Shown here: in pieces, positions 41,328 to 50,200 of the stretch
How positions within the stretch are numbered: the first letter of the stretch is position 1
How the letters are laid out: every line of letters begins with the position of its first letter
NCBI RefSeq assembly: GCF_014650915.1
Contig: NZ_BMVW01000001.1
Location: 496,001-560,000 of the forward strand
Length of the DNA: 64,000 nt
Source of the DNA: Streptomyces poonensis
GTDB lineage: Bacteria; Actinomycetota; Actinomycetes; Streptomycetales; Streptomycetaceae
Reading direction: 5' to 3'
Position numbers and translations under genes: made by a program
Notes under the pieces: model-generated
What the model saw: only the letters and a program-made list of their open reading frames with translations
What the model was told of the DNA's origin: nothing
The model's database searches: none

Positions 41328-43508
41328 CTAGTCAAAGTCCTGACCTGCGCAGATGGCGAGAACATCGGCACCGTAGCGCTGGAGCTTGCGGGAGATGACA
41401 CCGGGGATCCGTGCGAGTTCGGCCGGAGTGGCCGGTCCCGCTTCCGCGATCGCCATCAGGGTCCGGTCGGTGAAGACGCAGAAGTCGGGCTGACCGCTGC
41501 TCCGGGCCTGTACCGCCCGCCACTCGCGCAGCCGCTCGTAGAGACCCTCGTCCATGTCGGAGGGGCAGTCCTCGCAGCGCATCAGTTTCATCTCGCCGGC
41601 GTCCCTCAAGGTGCGGCCGCAGACCCGGCAGCGGGCCGGGGTCCGATGGGTGCGCCGCGGCGTCGGGGCGGGGGTCCCGCCGCGAAGGCCCCGCTCGATG
41701 CCTCCGGCCGCGCCCGTACCGCTTCGCGCGGTGGTGGCGGACGATCCGGGGCGCAGGCCGTCGAGGAAGCGGCTGGGGCGGCGGTTCGAACGGCCTCCGG
41801 GCGAGCGGGACAGGGCCCAGGAGACATGGAGGCGCTCCCGCGCCCGGGTCACGCCGACGTACAGCAGGCGGCGCTCCTCCTCTATCTGCTCCTCCGTCTT
41901 CGCGTACGTGATCGGCATCATGCCCTCGGCGACACCGACCAGGAAGACGACGTCCCACTCGAGGCCCTTGGCGGAGTGCAGGGAGGCGAGCGTGACGCCC
42001 TGGACGGTCGGGGCGTGCTGTGCGTTCGCCCGCTCGTCCAGCTCCGCGACGAGGTCGCCGAGGGTGGCGTCGGGCTTGGCGGCGGCGAAGTCCTGCGCGA
42101 GGTTCACGAGCGCGGCCAGCGACTCCCAGCGCTCCCGGACGGCGCCGGAGCCCGCCGGGGGCTCACTCGTCCACCCCTCACCCGACAGCACGGCCCGCAC
42201 CTGAGAGGGCAGGTCGACGGTCTCGTCCAGGAGCGCGTCGTTGGCGCCGAAACGGGCCGCTCCGCGCAGGGCGACGCCCGCCTTGCGCACTTCGGGACGG
42301 TCGAAGAAGCGCTCGGCACCGCGCAGCTGGTAGGGCACGCCCGCGTCGGCGAGGGCCTGCTCGTAGGTCTCCGACTGGGAGTTCGTACGGAAGAGAACGG
42401 CGATCTCGCTCGCGGGGACGCCCGAGTCGATGAGTTCGCGGATCCGGCGGGCCGCGCCCTCGGCCTCGGCGGGCTCGTCCCCGTACTCGGTGTAGACGGG
42501 TTCGGGACCGGAGGGGCGCTGGGAGACCAGTTCCAGGCGGTGCTCGGCGGCGCGGCCACGGGCCTGGGCGAGCAGGCCGTTGGCGAGGTGGACGACCTCG
42601 GGCGTGGAACGGTAGTCGCGGACGAGCTTGACGACCGTGGCGCCGGGGTGGCGGACACGGAAGTCGAGCAGGTGGTCCGGAGTTGCACCGGTGAACGAGT
42701 AGATGGTCTGGCTGGCGTCACCGACGACGCACAGGTCGTCCCGGTCGCCGAGCCACAGTTCCAGCAGGCGCTGCTGGAGCGGGCTGACGTCCTGGTACTC
42801 GTCCACGACGAAGTGCCGGTACTGCGAGCGGACCTGCTCCGCCACGTCGTGCCGGTCCTGGAGGACACCCACGGTGAGCAGCAGGACGTCCTCGAAGTCG
42901 ATGACGGCACGGTCGCGCTTGAGGTCCTCGTACGCGGCGTAGAGCTGGGCGGTCTCGGCCGGGTCGCGGGGGGTGTCGCGGCCGGACTTGGCGGCCGCGG
43001 CCGCGTAGTCGCCGGGGACGGTCTGGGTGACCTTCGCCCACTCGATCTCGGCGGTGACGTCCCGCAGCTCGTTGCGATCGAGACGGATACGGCAGGCCGC
43101 CGCGGCGTCCGCGACGATCTGTATCTTGCGGTCCACGATCCGCGGCATGGAACCGCCGACGGCTCTGGGCCAGAAGTACTGGAGCTGGCGGAGCGCGGCC
43201 GAGTGGAACGTGCGGGCCTGGACGCCGGAGGCACCGAGCTGCCGCAGCCGTCCGCGCATCTCCCCGGCGGCGCGGTTGGTGAAGGTGACGGCCAGCACAC
43301 TGGAGGGCTGCAGTATCCCGGCGCGCACTCCGTAGGCGATGCGGTGGGTGATCGCCCGGGTCTTGCCTGTGCCGGCCCCGGCCAGCACGCACACCGGCCC
43401 GTGCAGGGCGGTCGCCACTTCGCGCTGCTCGGGGTCGAGCCCCTCGAGCACCGCGTCGGGCGTGTCCGGAACCTGCGGGAACAGGGTGGAGTGCGTTGCT
43501 GCTGTCAC
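41328..43508 (-). CDS. uvrD2: UvrD2-type superfamily 1 DNA helicase with HRDC domain
   Basis: A 726-residue 3'-5' helicase. Motor motifs: Walker A in LAGAGTGKTRAITHR, Walker B in FVVDEYQDVSPLQQ, GDASQTIYSFTGA, and motif V/VI in HSAKGLEWDVVFLVGV and LYVGVTRAR. After the motor come a tetracysteine zinc knuckle (CRVCGRTL and CEDC) and a C-terminal HRDC domain (FCVFTDRTLMAIAEAGP), which together define UvrD2 of actinobacteria. I chose the GTG at 43508 (MTAATHSTLF) because the earlier frame to 43793 is unsupported. It is divergent from the mycoredoxin gene. Confidence 0.93.
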   Translation of the reverse strand: MTAATHSTLFPQVPDTPDAVLEGLDPEQREVATALHGPVCVLAGAGTGKTRAITHRIAYGVRAGILQPSSVLAVTFTNRAAGEMRGRLRQLGASGVQARTFHSAALRQLQYFWPRAVGGSMPRIVDRKIQIVADAAAACRIRLDRNELRDVTAEIEWAKVTQTVPGDYAAAAAKSGRDTPRDPAETAQLYAAYEDLKRDRAVIDFEDVLLLTVGVLQDRHDVAEQVRSQYRHFVVDEYQDVSPLQQRLLELWLGDRDDLCVVGDASQTIYSFTGATPDHLLDFRVRHPGATVVKLVRDYRSTPEVVHLANGLLAQARGRAAEHRLELVSQRPSGPEPVYTEYGDEPAEAEGAARRIRELIDSGVPASEIAVLFRTNSQSETYEQALADAGVPYQLRGAERFFDRPEVRKAGVALRGAARFGANDALLDETVDLPSQVRAVLSGEGWTSEPPAGSGAVRERWESLAALVNLAQDFAAAKPDATLGDLVAELDERANAQHAPTVQGVTLASLHSAKGLEWDVVFLVGVAEGMMPITYAKTEEQIEEERRLLYVGVTRARERLHVSWALSRSPGGRSNRRPSRFLDGLRPGSSATTARSGTGAAGGIERGLRGGTPAPTPRRTHRTPARCRVCGRTLRDAGEMKLMRCEDCPSDMDEGLYERLREWRAVQARSSGQPDFCVFTDRTLMAIAEAGPATPAELARIPGVISRKLQRYGADVLAICAGQDFD

Positions 43509-43546
43509 CCCGCCATGCTGCCAGGTCGTCGGGGAGGAATGCGCAC

Positions 43547-43580
43547 GTTGTCCACAGGCAGAGGCTCGCAGTCGTATTAA
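43547..43580 (-). promoter_or_regulatory. Perfect DnaA box with conserved flank (site B)
   Basis: TTGTCCACA at 43548-43556 (plus strand). Read on the minus strand the element is TTAATACGACT-N11-CCTGTGGACAAC, nearly the same as site A at 36971. It ends about 40 nt upstream of the uvrD2 start codon. Confidence 0.65.
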
Positions 43581-43689
43581 TGCGGCAGACGTCCTCCCGG
43601 TACGGCAGGTGCCTGTCATGCGCGGAGGGGCATGGGGGCGCGGCTGCGAGCCGGGCCTTTCTTCCGCGTGTGCAGTGCCCGCGTGCACG

Positions 43690-43715
43690 GGAATGGCGGC
43701 CCGCCCGCGTACGTT
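43690..43715 (+). promoter_or_regulatory. Sigma-R promoter of the mycoredoxin gene
   Basis: GGAAT (43690-43694), exactly 18 nt, GTT (43713-43715): full match to the sigma-R consensus. The start codon is 46 bp further on. Confidence 0.92.
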
Positions 43716-43761
43716 CACCTCACAGGCACTACGCCATCCGAGCCGAAGGAGCACCGAGGAC

Positions 43762-44019
43762 ATGCCGGGCACTGTGACGATGTACAGCACCACGTGGTGC
43801 GGCTACTGCCGTCGGCTGAAGAGCCAGCTCGACCGCGAGGGCATCGCGTACACCGAGATCAACATCGAGCAGGACCCGGAGTCCGCGGCGTTCGTGGAGA
43901 AGGCGAACGGCGGAAACCAGACGGTCCCGACGGTTCGGGTGGTTCCCGCCGACGGCGGCGGCGAGGTCGTCATGACGAACCCGAGCCTTGCTCAGGTGAA
44001 GCAGGCTCTCGCGGTCTGA
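43762..44019 (+). CDS. mrx1: Mycoredoxin (glutaredoxin-like, CGYC)
   Basis: An 85-residue thioredoxin-fold protein that reduces mycothiol mixed disulfides, the actinobacterial counterpart of glutaredoxin. The active site is TTWCGYCRRLK, followed by QTVPTVRV with the conserved cis-Pro and then GEVVMTNP. Size and CGYC sequence match mycoredoxin-1. The ATG at 43762 is preceded by CCGAGGAC. A perfect sigma-R promoter upstream ties it to the thiol-stress regulon encoded at 9847-10719. A 12-bp stem-loop follows the stop. Confidence 0.94.
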   Translation: MPGTVTMYSTTWCGYCRRLKSQLDREGIAYTEINIEQDPESAAFVEKANGGNQTVPTVRVVPADGGGEVVMTNPSLAQVKQALAV

Positions 44020-44035
44020 CCCTCTTCAGCGGCGC

Positions 44036-44066
44036 GCCCCCTCCGGTCGAGGTCACCGGAGGGGGC
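44036..44066 (+). terminator. Stem-loop terminator after mycoredoxin gene
   Basis: Perfect 12-bp stem GCCCCCTCCGGT / ACCGGAGGGGGC with a 7-nt loop, 16 bp past the stop. Confidence 0.8.
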
Positions 44067-44153
44067 CGCTCTGTATGTGGGGTCCCCTATGATCCGGAGG
44101 TTTCAGCCGGCCGCGCATGCGGCTGGCGCGTTGCGAGACCGAAGGGGCACCAC

Positions 44154-44726
44154 ATGACGCGGCAGGGAGCCATCGCGGTGGAGCGCTTGGACGGATCGGC
44201 CGCGGTACAGGCCGAGGCCGCGTTCAGGCTGATCTACGCCGAAGCGTTCGCCGAGCCCCCTTACAACGAGACCGAGGACGACGTCGCCGCCGCCTTCCGC
44301 CGCTTCCCCGCCCAGGCCGGCAATCGCACCTTCCGCGCCACCTTGGCCCGCAGCGTGGACGGCGAGCCGGTCGGCGTGGCGTACGGCCACCTGCTCGCTC
44401 CCGACACGGGCTGGTGGGACGAACTGACCGACCCTGTGCCCGACGACATGCGGCGCGAGGACGGGCACCGCACCTTCGGGCTCATGGAACTCGCCGTGCG
44501 CGGACCCTGGCGTGGACAGGGCGTCGCGCGTCGCCTGCACGAGACGCTGCTCGACGGCATCGGGGCCGAGCGGGTGCTGCTGAACGTCCACCCGGACAGC
44601 AAGGCGGCGTCGGCCGCTTACCGGGCGTGGGGATACCGCAAGATCGGCGAGGCGCGGCTGTGGGGGGAGAGCACGGACCTCCACGACGTGATGCTGCTCG
44701 CCACGGCAGCACGAAGGCGGCCCTGA
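44154..44726 (+). CDS. GNAT-family N-acetyltransferase
   Basis: A 190-residue acyl-CoA-dependent acetyltransferase with unknown substrate. The acetyl-CoA loop is seen in LAVRGPWRGQGVARRLHETL (R-G-Q-G-V-A), followed by the strand LLNVHPDSKAASAAYRAWGY, which is typical of motif B. The N-terminal part contains the acceptor side (YAEAFAEPPYNETEDD). GAAGGGGC lies 6 nt before the ATG at 44154. It has its own hairpin that overlaps the end of the coding region. Confidence 0.88.
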   Translation: MTRQGAIAVERLDGSAAVQAEAAFRLIYAEAFAEPPYNETEDDVAAAFRRFPAQAGNRTFRATLARSVDGEPVGVAYGHLLAPDTGWWDELTDPVPDDMRREDGHRTFGLMELAVRGPWRGQGVARRLHETLLDGIGAERVLLNVHPDSKAASAAYRAWGYRKIGEARLWGESTDLHDVMLLATAARRRP

Positions 44727-44757
44727 GACGCTGGAACGTCTTCAGGGCGGCCTTCGT
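44711..44757. terminator. Long hairpin overlapping the GNAT stop codon
   Basis: ACGAAGGCGGCCCTGAGACG pairs with its near-complement about 6 nt later (two mismatches/bulges). The left arm includes the last codons and TGA of the GNAT gene, so RNA folding would begin inside the coding region. It also serves the convergent nudC side. Confidence 0.75.
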
Positions 44758-44801
44758 CTGTCGGCCGGACATCGCCGGGGCCGTCGGAGGGCCTGTCGGC
44801 C

Positions 44802-45749
44802 TCAGGCCGCCCCTCCCGGCTTCGGCAGGGGCTTGCCGTACCAGAGCTCGATCAGACGGGCCGCGATCGAGATGCCGTACGGAGGCAGCACCTCCCCGGA
44901 CTCGAAGGCGGTCCGCAGTTCCTCGCGGGAGAACCAGCGGGCCTCGGAGATCTCGTCGCCGTCGACATTGATCTCGGTGGTGGTGGCGCGGGCGAGGAAG
45001 CCGAGCATGAGGCTGGACGGGAAGGGCCAGGGCTGGCTGGCGACGTACTCGACCTCGCCGATGGCGATACCGGCCTCCTCGAACACCTCACGGCGTACGG
45101 ACTGTTCGATGGACTCGCCGGGCTCGACGAAGCCGGCGAGGGTGGAGAAGCGGCCTTCGGGCCAGTGCACCTGGCGGCCCAGCAGGATGCGGTCCTCGTC
45201 GTCCGTCACCGCCATGATCACTGCTGGGTCGGTTCGCGGGTAGTGCTCGGCGCCGCAGGCCGGGCAGCGGCGGATGTGGCCGGCCGCCGCGATGACGGTG
45301 CGCTCGCCGCAGCGTGAGCAGAAACGGTGGGTGCGCTGCCAGTTCTCCAACCCGACCGCGTGCACCATGAGGCCGGCGTCACGCGGGGAGAGCAGCAGGC
45401 CGGCCTCGCGCAGGCCCGCCGGGCGGGCGGACTGGTCCATGCGGCCGGGAAGCGAGTCCTTCTGCAGTGCGAAGTAGCTCACACCGTCGTCGTCGATGCC
45501 CAGGAAGTAGCGGTGGGCCTCGGTGAGCGGGGCCTCGAAGGACGGGGTCATGACGAGTTCGGTGGTGCCGTCCTCCGTCTCGTCGATGAGCACCTGGCCG
45601 CCGGAGACCACGAAGCAGCGCGTCGTGGGGTGGCTCCACGCCGCCGCGAGCCATGCCTCGTCGAGGCGGTGGTGGGCGGCCCGGTCGATGCCGCTCGGGG
45701 CGGTCAGCGAGATGGGACGGTCGGCGGTGTGGTCGGTCCAGGTGGTCAC
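44802..45749 (-). CDS. nudC: NAD(H) pyrophosphatase / RNA deNADding enzyme NudC
   Basis: Hydrolyses NADH and removes NAD caps from RNA. The 315-residue protein has the zinc ribbon (FCSRCGE and RRCPACG), the Nudix box GFVEPGESIEQSVRREVFEE and the NudC-specific SQPWPFPSSLMLGF downstream. The substrate-typical DPAVIMAVTD region is also present. The GTG at 45749 (MTTWTDHTAD) has GGGGGAG about 10 nt upstream. It lies about 100 bp downstream of the M20 peptidase gene on the same strand. Confidence 0.94.
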   Translation of the reverse strand: MTTWTDHTADRPISLTAPSGIDRAAHHRLDEAWLAAAWSHPTTRCFVVSGGQVLIDETEDGTTELVMTPSFEAPLTEAHRYFLGIDDDGVSYFALQKDSLPGRMDQSARPAGLREAGLLLSPRDAGLMVHAVGLENWQRTHRFCSRCGERTVIAAAGHIRRCPACGAEHYPRTDPAVIMAVTDDEDRILLGRQVHWPEGRFSTLAGFVEPGESIEQSVRREVFEEAGIAIGEVEYVASQPWPFPSSLMLGFLARATTTEINVDGDEISEARWFSREELRTAFESGEVLPPYGISIAARLIELWYGKPLPKPGGAA

Positions 45750-45846
45750 AGGTGCTTCCAACTCCCCCGGGGAACAGTTGTCTCGGCGGTCGGTTTGGCG
45801 GGCGGTTCGGCAGGGTGTGCGGGTGGGTGGCTGGATAGGGTCTTCC

Positions 45847-47268
45847 TCAGTGTGCCTCTTGTGCCTCGCGCCCGTGCGCGGCCAGGTCGCCCCAGAGGTG
45901 GGCGCTGGTCTCGACGCCCTTGAGGAGCAGGTCGAGTTCGATCTTCTCGTTCGGGGCGTGCCAGCCGTCGGAGGGGACGGAGACGCCCAGGAAGAGCACG
46001 GGGGCGCCGAGGACGTCCTGCAGGTCGGCGGCGGGTCCGGAGCCGCCCTCGCGCGTGTAGCGGACGGGCTGCTCGAAGGCACGGCCCATGGCGCGGACGA
46101 CGGACTGCAGGGCGGGGTGGTCGAGCGGGGTGAGGCACGGGCGGGTGGCCGCGCCGAACCTGACGTCACAGCGGATGCCTGGCGGCACCTGGTCGCCCGC
46201 CCAGCTGGTGACGATCTTCTCTATGTGGTCGGGGTCCTGTCCGGCGACCAGCCGGAAGGAGAGCTTCACCGTGGCCGAGGAGGGGATGATCGTCTTGCTG
46301 CCGGGTCCCTGGTAGCCGCCGCCGATGCCGTTGACCTCTGCGGTCGGGCGGGCCCAGACACGCTCCAATGTGGTGTATCCCGCCTCTCCGTACGTCGCCG
46401 TCGATCCGGCCGTGCGCAGCCAGCTCCGCTCGTCGAAGGGGAGCTCGGCGAAGAGCGTGCGCTCACGGTCGGTGAGTTCCACGACGCCGTCGTAGAAGCC
46501 GGGGATCGCCACGCGCGCGTGCTCGTCGTGCAGCGCGGCGACGAGGCGGGCGGCGGCGGTGGCGGGGTTCGGCACTGCGCCGCCGAAGGAGCCGGAGTGG
46601 ATGTCCTGGACGGGCCCGTGGAACTCGATCTCGCACTCGGTGAGGCCGCGCATGCCGGTGCACACGGTGGGGGTGTCCTCGGACCACATGCCGGTGTCGG
46701 AGACGATCACCACGTCGGCGGCGAGGCGGTCGGCGTGCCGCTCGGCCAGGGCTCGGAAGTGCGGGGAGCCGGATTCCTCCTCGCCCTCGACGAGCATTTT
46801 GAGGTGGACCGCAGGTGTGGTGCGGCCGGTCGCGGCCAGGTGGGCGCGGACGCCGAGTGTGTGGAAGAACACCTGGCCCTTGTCGTCGGCCGCCCCGCGC
46901 GCGTGGAGACGGTTTCCGCGGACGACGGGTTCGAAGGGTTCGGTGTCCCAGCCGTCCTCACGGGCGGCGGGCTGGACGTCGTGGTGCCCGTAGACGAGGA
47001 CCGTGGGCGCGCCGGGATCGTCGGAGGGCCATTCGGCGAAGACGGCGGGGGCGCCGGGGGTCTCCCAGACCTCGGTGGTGGGGAAGCCGGTCTCCTCGAG
47101 CTTGGCGGCGAGCCAGTCGGCGCTGCGCCGTACGTCCGCGCTGTGCTCGGGCTGGGCCGACACGGACGGGATGCGCAGCCACTCCGTGAGGTCGTCCAGG
47201 AAGGCGGCGCGGTGGTTCTCGATGTACGTGCGGACGGCGCTGACGGCGCTGTCAACGGGCTTGCTCAT
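45847..47268 (-). CDS. M20-family dipeptidase
   Basis: A 473-residue di-zinc aminoacyl peptidase of the dipeptidase/CNDP branch. Metal and catalytic residues: YGHHDVQPA (His and Asp), GAADDKGQ (bridging Asp), VEGEEESGS (catalytic and ligand Glu), VSDTGMW (Asp) and the late WHAPNEKI (His). It acts in the cytoplasm on short peptides, exact range unknown. The ATG at 47268 gives the normal N-terminus; the gene starts 10 bp after the adnB stop, so it is co-transcribed with the repair genes, possibly only by position. Confidence 0.93.
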   Translation of the reverse strand: MSKPVDSAVSAVRTYIENHRAAFLDDLTEWLRIPSVSAQPEHSADVRRSADWLAAKLEETGFPTTEVWETPGAPAVFAEWPSDDPGAPTVLVYGHHDVQPAAREDGWDTEPFEPVVRGNRLHARGAADDKGQVFFHTLGVRAHLAATGRTTPAVHLKMLVEGEEESGSPHFRALAERHADRLAADVVIVSDTGMWSEDTPTVCTGMRGLTECEIEFHGPVQDIHSGSFGGAVPNPATAAARLVAALHDEHARVAIPGFYDGVVELTDRERTLFAELPFDERSWLRTAGSTATYGEAGYTTLERVWARPTAEVNGIGGGYQGPGSKTIIPSSATVKLSFRLVAGQDPDHIEKIVTSWAGDQVPPGIRCDVRFGAATRPCLTPLDHPALQSVVRAMGRAFEQPVRYTREGGSGPAADLQDVLGAPVLFLGVSVPSDGWHAPNEKIELDLLLKGVETSAHLWGDLAAHGREAQEAH

Positions 47269-47278
47269 GCTCACGAGC

Positions 47279-50200
47279 CTATCGGCCCGCACTGACATGC
47301 TGGTCGGGCGGTTCTTCGGCGGCCGGTCCCCGGGCGTCCGCGCCCGGCTCCTCCAGGAGGAGCCGTTCCAGTGCGGACCGGTCGGGCAGGTCCACGGGGC
47401 GTACGACGTCTCCGGTCCGCACGTAGAGGAACGCGGCCGTGACGGAGTCCAAGGGCACGCCGCGCTGCTCGGCCCAGGCGAGTCGGTAGATGGCGAGCTG
47501 GAGGGGGTCGGCGGTGCGGTTCCGGCTGGTCTTCCAGTCGACGATCTCGTACGTCGTACTGTCGCCGTCGCGGTGTCTGTAGACGGCGTCGATGCGGCCG
47601 CGTACGACCCGCCCGGCGATCGTGAGCTGGAACGGCGCCTCGATACGGTACGGCGTCCGCTGGGCGTACGGAGTGCGTTCGAACGCCTCCTTGAGGGCCT
47701 TCAGATCCCGTTCGTCGGCGATCTCGGCCTCGCTCCCGGGCAGCTCCTCGGGCTCCAGCATGGGCAGCCGAAGCTCTTCGAAGCGGGCCTCCACCCAGGC
47801 GTGGAAGCGGGTGCCGCGGCGTGCGGCGGGCTGTGGGGGGCGCGGCATGGGGCGCGCGAGCTCCTGGGCGAAGCCGTCCGGATCGGCGGCCAGGTGCACC
47901 AGCTGGGACGCGGTGAGCGACGCCGGCAGGGGGACGTCGGTGACGCGTTGACGGGCGCGCAGGAGCTCTCCGGCGAGGGCATCCAGGTCACGGTCCCAGG
48001 AGGCGATGGTGCGGGCCTCCTCGGGGGTGAGGAGCCGCGCGTCCGCGGGAACGGTGGTGGTCTGCGGTTCCGCGGGGTGCGGGCGGGCCTCGGCGACCGG
48101 TGCCTGGTGGGAGGTCACGGGCCGGTCGCTCGTCCATGAGTCCCAGTCCGCGGTGTCGGTGTCATGGGTGTCGTCGGTGTCGTCGGTGTCGTCCCCAGGC
48201 GCACCCGGATCCGGTGGGAGCGGCCAGTCCGGGTCGTCGTGGGAGGCCGGGTCGTGGACGGCGCCGGGACGGGCGTGCTCATGGGAGGGCGAGCCGAGGT
48301 CCTCCAGGTGGGCCAGCACGGTCTCGGCGGCGGCGCGGCGGCGGGCCAGGGCGGCGTCGTCCAGGGGGAGCGGCCACACGTGGTCGGCGGCCGCCTGCTT
48401 CAGGGCGGGGTTCTCCTCGCCCTCCTCCGGTGCGTCCGCCCAGTGCTCGATCTCGCCGTGGCCGGCGGCACAGTGTTCGTACAGGGCGTTCAGGAAGTCG
48501 GACGGGCCGCGCGGCCGCTTCTGGGACGGCCCCCACCAGTGGCCCGAGCCGAGGAGCAGGGAGCGGGGGCGCGTGAAGGTGACGTAGCCGAGGCGGAGCT
48601 CCTCGGTGTGCTGGTGCTCCTTCATGGCCTCGTGGAAGGCCTTCATGCCCCGCGAGTCCCACGCCTCGATGTCGGGCAGGGTGTCGGCGTCGCCGCGCAG
48701 CTCGTGCGGGAGGACCTTGCTCTGGGAGGTCCACTTCTCGCGTCCCTGACTGCTCGGGAAGGTGCCGGTGACCAGGCCGGGGACCGCCACGACGTCCCAT
48801 TCGAGGCCCTTGGACCTGTGGGCGGTGAGCACCTTGACGGTGTTCTCGCCGCCCGGGAGTGCGTTGTCCAGGCCCTTCTCGTACTGGGCGGCCGTACGCA
48901 AAAAGGCGAGGAACCCGAGCAGGGTGGCCTCAGCGTCGCTGCCCGCGGCGAAGGACGCGGCGATGTCGAGGAAGTTGGACAGCGTCTCGCGGCGGCGGGC
49001 GGCCAGGGCGTGCGGGGACGCGGAGAGCTCCACCTCCAGGCCGGTGACGGCCAGCACGCGGTGGAGCACGTCCATGAGCGGGTCGGCGAGGGAACGGCGC
49101 AGGTCGCGCAGTTCGGCGGCGAGCCTGGCGAACCGTACGCGCGCGTCGGGAGAGAAGGGCAGTCCGTCGTCCTGCGGCTCCACCTCCATCGGAAGCTCCA
49201 GGAACGTGTCCAGGGCGTCCGCCAGCGAGATGACCTCGGCGGGGTCGGTACCCTCGACGGCCGCGGCGAGCCGCCGGTCGGGGTCGTCGTCGGCCCCCAC
49301 GCGCGCGTGGGGGACCAGGAGCCGGGCGCGCCGCCCGAGGAGGGCGAGGTCGCGGGCGCCGATGCGCCAGCGGGGGCCGGTCAGCAACCGGACCAGGGAG
49401 GCGTTGGCCCCGGGGTCCTGGAGGACCTCGCAGACGGCGACGAGGTCGGCCACCTCGGGGAGGTGCAGCAGTCCGGAGAGGCCGACGACCTCGACGGGGA
49501 TGTCGCGGGCGACGAGGGCGCCCTGGATCTCGGCGAAGTCGGTCGCGGTGCGGCACAGCACGGCGATCTCCCCGGGCGCCGTTCCGGTGCGTACGAGGTG
49601 GGCGATGGAGTCGGCGATCCAGTCGAGCTCCTCGGCGTGGGTGGGCAGCAGGGCGCAGCGGACGGTGCCGTCGCGTTCGGCCCCGGGGGCGGGGCGGAGG
49701 GCCTCCACGCCCGCGTGGAGGGCGCGCAGGGGCTCGGCGAGGCCGTTGGCGAGGTCGAGGAGGCGGCCGCCGCTGCGGCGGTTCTGGCTGAGCGCCTGGC
49801 GGGTCGCGGGGCGGCCGTCGGCGTGCGCGAAGTGCTCGGGGAAGTCGTCGAGGTTGGCGACGGAGGCGCCGCGCCAGCCGTAGATGGCCTGGCAGGGGTC
49901 GCCGACCGCGGTCACGGGATGGCCGGTGCCGTTGCCGAAGAGGCCGGAGAGGAGGACGCGCTGGGCCACCGACGTGTCCTGGTACTCGTCGAGGAGAACC
50001 ACGCGGAAGTCATCCCGGAGGACGCGGCCCACCTCGGGAAGGCCGGCGAGGCGCGCGGAGAGGGCGATCTGGTCGCCGAAGTCCAGCAGGTCGCGCTCGC
50101 GCTTGGCCACGCGGTACCGGCCGACCAGTTCGGCGAGCTCGCGGCGGGCGGCGGCCGTTTCGGGGACCTTGCGCAGGTCGGCGTTGGTGAGCTTGGCGCC

